Source: Methanomassiliicoccales archaeon
GTDB lineage: Archaea; Thermoplasmatota; Thermoplasmata; Methanomassiliicoccales; Methanomethylophilaceae
Direction of reading: 5' to 3'
NCBI GenBank assembly: GCA_900767505.1
Contig: CAAFZG010000009.1
Location: forward strand, 1-9,040
Length of the DNA: 9,040 nucleotides
Shown here: positions 6,657 to 9,040 of the stretch, piece by piece
Layout: each line of letters starts with the position of its first letter
Position numbering within the stretch: position 1 is the first letter of the stretch
Translations under genes and position numbers: made by a program
Notes under the pieces: generated by a model
What the model was told of the DNA's origin: nothing
Databases searched by the model: none
Seen by the model: only the letters and a program-made list of their open reading frames with translations

Positions 6657-7343
6657 ATGGCAGATGCTAAAAAGATTGTCCGTGTCGACTACAGGGCCTA
6701 CTTCGCCGACGTCGACAAAATGTACGACACAACGAATGCCGATGCAGCCAAAGAGGCAGGCGTCTTCGACGAGAAGGCCGCCTACGGCCCCATGCCCTAC
6801 GTCGTAGGATCCAAGAAGCTCTACGCAGACCTCGATGAGGCTATCGCCAACGCCGAGATCGGAAAGGAGACCGAGGTCACAATCCCCTGCGAGAAGGCAG
6901 CCGGAGTCAGGAACCCCAAGCTCATCGAGCTCCACTCCATCAAGGAGTTCTACAAGAACGAGATCAACCCCTACCCCGGAATGGCCGTCAGCCTGAACAA
7001 CAGGACCGGATACGTCATCTCCGCAGGTGCCGGACGCGTCAAGGTCGACTTCAACAGCCCCCTTGCCGGTCACGACCTCAAGTTCGTCTTCACAGTCACC
7101 GAGGAGGTCGCAGACCCCGTCGAGAAGGCCAAGTGCGTCATGGAGATGGACTTCGGAACATCCGAGGGATTCGAGTTCGCCATCAACGATGATGCAGTCG
7201 TCGTCACCGAGGCCGAGATCTGCAAGTTCCACGACGGATGGGCACTTGCCAAATACAGGCTCGTCACTGATTTCCGCGCTGTCTTCGGTGTTGACCGCAT
7301 CGAGTTCGTACAGGTCTGGGAATCCTCCAAGAAGGCCGAGTGA
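6657..7343 (+). CDS. Archaeal long FKBP-type peptidyl-prolyl isomerase
   Basis: This is a cytosolic proline isomerase and chaperone of the archaeal FKBP26/SlyD-like type, 228 residues. It resembles Methanocaldococcus FKBP26 throughout as I recall that sequence. The FKBP core holds YDTTN at 23-27 and YGPMPYVVG at 43-51. The IF chaperone insert spans about 86-129 (ELHSIKEFYKNEINPYPGM, then GRVKVDF). The core closes with FNSPLAG at 132-138, and a C-terminal domain of about 80 residues follows. One oddity: the active-site turn that usually reads LPGLDEAI is LYADLDEAI at 55-63, so the conserved Pro-Gly is missing and catalysis may be weak. There is no signal peptide or membrane segment. Codon use is strongly biased to ATC, GAC, AAG and AAC, typical of a well-expressed gene here. 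A UUCG hairpin ends it. Confidence 0.92.
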   Translation: MADAKKIVRVDYRAYFADVDKMYDTTNADAAKEAGVFDEKAAYGPMPYVVGSKKLYADLDEAIANAEIGKETEVTIPCEKAAGVRNPKLIELHSIKEFYKNEINPYPGMAVSLNNRTGYVISAGAGRVKVDFNSPLAGHDLKFVFTVTEEVADPVEKAKCVMEMDFGTSEGFEFAINDDAVVVTEAEICKFHDGWALAKYRLVTDFRAVFGVDRIEFVQVWESSKKAE

Positions 7344-7348
7344 TCCCT

Positions 7349-7394
7349 TCAGGGGCCTTCGGGTCCCTGAAACCCTTTACTTTGTTCTTGTTCT
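7349..7394. terminator. C(UUCG)G hairpin terminator between convergent genes
   Basis: TCAGGGGCC (7349-7357) pairs with GGTCCCTGA (7362-7370) as a 9-bp stem with one G-T pair around a TTCG loop closed by C-G, an especially stable tetraloop. A T-rich tract (7376-7394) follows on the plus strand. It begins 6 bases past the FKBP stop and lies between two converging genes. Confidence 0.7.
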
Positions 7395-7817
7395 TCACGC
7401 GCATTTGAACGATACGCTCTTGACAGGCCCCTTCTGCAGAAGGTCCCTGATTTCGGATTCCGCTTCCCCGTCGGACAGGGTCCCGTGTATCTCCACGGAG
7501 ATGTCCCTGAGTCTGACAGTGTCGCAGTTCATCGGGATGTTGCCTCCGGAATCCGTGAACACCTCCAGGATGTTGGACAGCCTCTCCACGGCCTTCCGAA
7601 CATCCGCAGGCATCCTGCCGTTCTTCGGATGGAGGCTGATGACGAGCTCTTCCGAATCCAGTATGGTCTCCATGACCTTCGAGAAATCGTCCGAGATATC
7701 GCAGGCCATAGGATGCTCTGTGAGGCATTTCACGCAGCCTCTGCAGCGCCTTATGCCGATCTCCTTCAAACAGACCGCATCATCCTGCGGAACATCGGAT
7801 ATGCATATCACGGACAT
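7395..7817 (-). CDS. Short Cys-rich protein, resembles a truncated iron-sulfur flavoprotein
   Basis: Function is not established. The 140-residue product begins with one beta strand (SVICISD) and soon reaches CRGCVKC plus a fourth Cys: Cys25, Cys28, Cys31 and Cys39, followed by DISDDFSKVMETILDSEELVISL. This matches the cysteine cluster and following DD-helix-strand of the iron-sulfur flavoprotein/NADPH-dependent FMN reductase family, where the cluster binds 4Fe-4S. However, the SPR..GNT flavin-phosphate loop and first helix that should precede it are absent, and the Y-containing strand after the cluster is replaced by HPKNG. It may bind iron-sulfur without FMN. I chose ATG 7817 rather than the upstream in-frame start at 7874: a TTTATA box lies about 26 bases before it, fitting a leaderless message, and the extra 19 residues would overlap the terminator hairpin of the gene before it. 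Confidence 0.7.
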   Translation of the reverse strand: MSVICISDVPQDDAVCLKEIGIRRCRGCVKCLTEHPMACDISDDFSKVMETILDSEELVISLHPKNGRMPADVRKAVERLSNILEVFTDSGGNIPMNCDTVRLRDISVEIHGTLSDGEAESEIRDLLQKGPVKSVSFKCA

Positions 7818-7839
7818 CGGTCGGGAATCATGGTTGTGG

Positions 7840-7846
7840 TATAAAG
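7840..7846 (-). promoter_or_regulatory. TATA box of the Cys-rich gene
   Basis: The minus strand reads CTTTATA here, centred about 26 bases before ATG 7817, which predicts a leaderless transcript and decides the start of that gene. Confidence 0.55.
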
Positions 7847-7860
7847 GGAGCTGGGCTCCC
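7846..7860 (-). terminator. Hairpin terminator of the 50-residue gene
   Basis: GGGAGC and GCTCCC form a perfect 6-bp stem with a 3-base loop, followed on the minus strand by TTTAT. It begins 11 bases past the stop of the small gene; its T tract is also the TATA box of the next gene. Confidence 0.55.
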
Positions 7861-7870
7861 TTGTATACCT

Positions 7871-8023
7871 TCAATCGAAGAACGCCAGAATGGAATTGAG
7901 GTTGCGGTTGGCGGTGTTCTTCGTGTTTCCTATCCTTGCGGATCTGGAGTCATAGTGCCTGACACCTGTGTTCAGTGTCTGCTTTGGCTTAGGGATCAGT
8001 ACAGTCTGCTGATAGTATGCCAT
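7871..8023 (-). CDS. Small basic protein of 50 residues, unknown function
   Basis: I do not recognise this family. The product is 50 residues, rich in Asn, Gln, Thr, Arg and Lys, with a net positive charge of about +5 and no Cys, signal peptide or membrane segment; it ends in a hydrophobic SILAFF stretch. Support for it being real: ATG 8023 has GGAG 8 bases upstream, a TATA box about 55 bases upstream predicts a leader of about 30 bases, a terminator hairpin follows the stop, and codon choice (AAC, AAG, AGG) matches the neighbouring genes. An in-frame TTG (8056) and ATG (8047) would lengthen it but lie at or before the ribosome site. An out-of-frame ATG-TAA mini-frame sits 5 bases before the start. 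A small nucleic-acid-binding or structural protein is possible, but nothing in the sequence proves it. Confidence 0.6.
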   Translation of the reverse strand: MAYYQQTVLIPKPKQTLNTGVRHYDSRSARIGNTKNTANRNLNSILAFFD

Positions 8024-8073
8024 TACATTCGCTCCTGCAACACGCATCTGTTGCAATACTGTGTACGCAGAGC

Positions 8074-8085
8074 GAATATAATAAC
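8074..8085 (-). promoter_or_regulatory. TATA box of the 50-residue gene
   Basis: The minus strand reads GTTATTATATTC, predicting transcription from about 8053 and a 30-base leader that holds the GGAG ribosome site at about 8032-8035. Confidence 0.5.
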
Positions 8086-8107
8086 AGTAAGATGTTATGT
8101 TTGTTAT
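8081..8107. repeat. TGTTAT repeats around the small-gene promoter
   Basis: ATAACA (8081-8086) and TGTTAT (8093-8098) are inverted 6-bp arms with a 6-base spacer, and a further TGTTAT copy lies at 8102-8107. The cluster lies against the TATA box of the small gene, in the gap after the regulator gene. It may be an operator; AT-rich sequence makes chance matches likely. Confidence 0.35.
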
Positions 8108-8118
8108 CTTTGTAATCC

Positions 8119-8970
8119 TTAGTTACCGGAGTCCTCGAGATCGACGTAGAACGTGTCGATCACATTCTTCCCATCGAGGGTGACCACGTATTTGTTCAGG
8201 AGATCGTCCTTCTTTATCCACCCGTTCTTGACCCATTTCGCTATGAAGTCCCTCTGGTAGTAGACGGCCTCGGTCTGCCTTCCGCCGTTCTTCTTGCCGG
8301 AGTCATCGGATTTCGTGTCGCGGTACCATATGCCCGCTTCTTTCAGTGCGTTGATCATCGCTCCGCTGGTGATGGATTTCTTGGAATCGCTGCGTTCGTA
8401 GAGCACCCTGAGACCGCGTACGAGGTGCTCCTCGGGGATGCTGATCGGGTAGATCGGGACGGCCCTCGGAGGGTATGTGGTCTTGCTCAGACCGACAGGC
8501 TTCCCGTCGATGTAGTAGATCTGCTTGGCGATCTCGTCAGATACTGTGTATTCCTTGGTGCCGACGGAGAACGGCGTGACGCCGGGGATCATCATGGATG
8601 CGACGGTTGATGCGGCGGAGTATTCCGGAGTGCCCGAGGATATGTTGACGAATATCTCGCATTCCTCGTCGGTATCGGCGTTCTTCTCCGCCCTTATGAT
8701 GGACAGGACCGTGCGGAGCATGTCCGAGAAGTGGGTGACGGGGACGTTGTGGACCTCGATCTCTATGGGCCGGGGGGATTCGTCCTGCAGCCTTTCGCAG
8801 ACCGTCTGGCGGAACTCGTCGTACATCCTGCCGGACTCCGAGTCGGGGTCGCGGATGTACCTGATGATGTGAATCTTGTTGATCTCGTAGTACAGCGCCG
8901 GCTCGACGACTTTGGATGTCTCGAAGGTCACACAGGCGATCATAACTCTGTTCTTGCGTCCTGATGTCAA
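8119..8970 (-). CDS. CARF-domain winged-helix transcriptional regulator (HFX_2341/DUF6293-like)
   Basis: The N-terminal half (about residues 8-145) has the CARF Rossmann-like layout: a first strand VMIACVTFE with a SKVVEPAL helix, a strand IHIIRYIRD, and the nucleotide-loop motif NISSGTPEYSAAS at 109-121. In CARF proteins this motif lines a pocket for cyclic oligoadenylate or another nucleotide. A linker rich in Pro (YPPRAVPIYPI) leads to a C-terminal winged helix (about 180-275), with GAMINALKEAGIWYRD as likely helices and the wing at NKYVVTLDGKNVIDTF. It should be a ligand-sensing DNA-binding protein. No CRISPR array or cas gene is in the window, which is common for the DUF6293 branch. The start is uncertain: TTG 8970 has GTGA 6 bases upstream and keeps the first strand whole; ATG 8943 lacks a ribosome site. 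It is the only gene here ending in TAA. Confidence 0.82.
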   Translation of the reverse strand: MTSGRKNRVMIACVTFETSKVVEPALYYEINKIHIIRYIRDPDSESGRMYDEFRQTVCERLQDESPRPIEIEVHNVPVTHFSDMLRTVLSIIRAEKNADTDEECEIFVNISSGTPEYSAASTVASMMIPGVTPFSVGTKEYTVSDEIAKQIYYIDGKPVGLSKTTYPPRAVPIYPISIPEEHLVRGLRVLYERSDSKKSITSGAMINALKEAGIWYRDTKSDDSGKKNGGRQTEAVYYQRDFIAKWVKNGWIKKDDLLNKYVVTLDGKNVIDTFYVDLEDSGN

Positions 8971-8983
8971 GGCTCTTCACTGG

Positions 8984-9005
8984 ATGAATGATGATGAACA
9001 TTCAT
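8984..9005. promoter_or_regulatory. 7-bp dyad upstream of the CARF regulator
   Basis: ATGAATG (8984-8990) and CATTCAT (8999-9005) are perfect inverted arms around 8 bases, about two helical turns overall. TTCATTA occurs at 9001-9007 and again at 9019-9025. The dyad overlaps a weak TATA-like TTAAT (9002-9009) upstream of the regulator start, as an autoregulatory operator would. Confidence 0.4.
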
Positions 9006-9040
9006 TAATCGATTTCGTTCATTACATAATGTTTGTAATA

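Noticed and set aside
7027..7899. 290-codon plus-strand frame crossing FKBP and the Cys-rich gene
   Set aside because: It overlaps two better-supported genes and a terminator hairpin, and its Ser/Pro/Arg-rich product is typical of an out-of-frame reading in high-GC DNA.
8974..9030. TTCATTA repeats as a possible CRISPR or attachment site
   Set aside because: Only two short copies occur, with no spacer regularity, integrase gene or tRNA end nearby; an operator is the simpler reading.

Overview
The window is archaeal chromosomal DNA. Evidence: archaeal-type short LeuC and separate LeuD subunits, two KEOPS subunits (Pcc1 and Cgi121), a long archaeal FKBP with an IF insert, a CARF/winged-helix regulator, TATA boxes placed to give leaderless or short-leader transcripts, and Shine-Dalgarno sites of the GGAGG/GAGGTGA kind. 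Ten of the eleven genes end in TGA and one in TAA; none ends in TAG. One TAG lies inside an otherwise intact ATPase gene. That pattern suggests a pyrrolysine-using methanogen, most likely of the Methanomassiliicoccales. This is inference: no pyl gene or methylamine methyltransferase lies in the window.

Bases 1-4446 (+) hold a tightly packed operon: the 3' part of a leuA-type synthase, leuC, leuD, leuB, then pcc1. Together the first four would perform the three-step 2-oxoacid chain elongation that makes the leucine precursor. The same enzyme families also make the coenzyme B precursor in methanogens, so the substrate is not fully settled. leuB and pcc1 both appear to begin at CUG. pcc1 ends 6 bases from the end of convergent cgi121 (4453-4911, -), so two KEOPS (t6A tRNA modification) subunits sit tail to tail.

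Bases 5082-6308 (+) encode a DUF4143-type P-loop ATPase interrupted at codon 231 by an in-frame amber codon. Its own promoter carries an 8-bp dyad. Bases 6309-6656 hold an oligo-T stop, a dyad, a tRNA-Thr(UGU) gene on the minus strand, and divergent promoters for the tRNA and for the FKBP gene (6657-7343, +).

Bases 7344-9040 carry three minus-strand genes: a CARF/winged-helix regulator (8119-8970), a 50-residue basic small protein (7871-8023) with its own promoter, ribosome site and terminator, and a short Cys-rich protein resembling a cut-down iron-sulfur flavoprotein (7395-7817). The last has a TATA box fitting a leaderless start, and this box overlaps the terminator of the gene before it. 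A C(UUCG)G hairpin separates it from the convergent FKBP gene. I saw no CRISPR array, insertion sequence or integrase.
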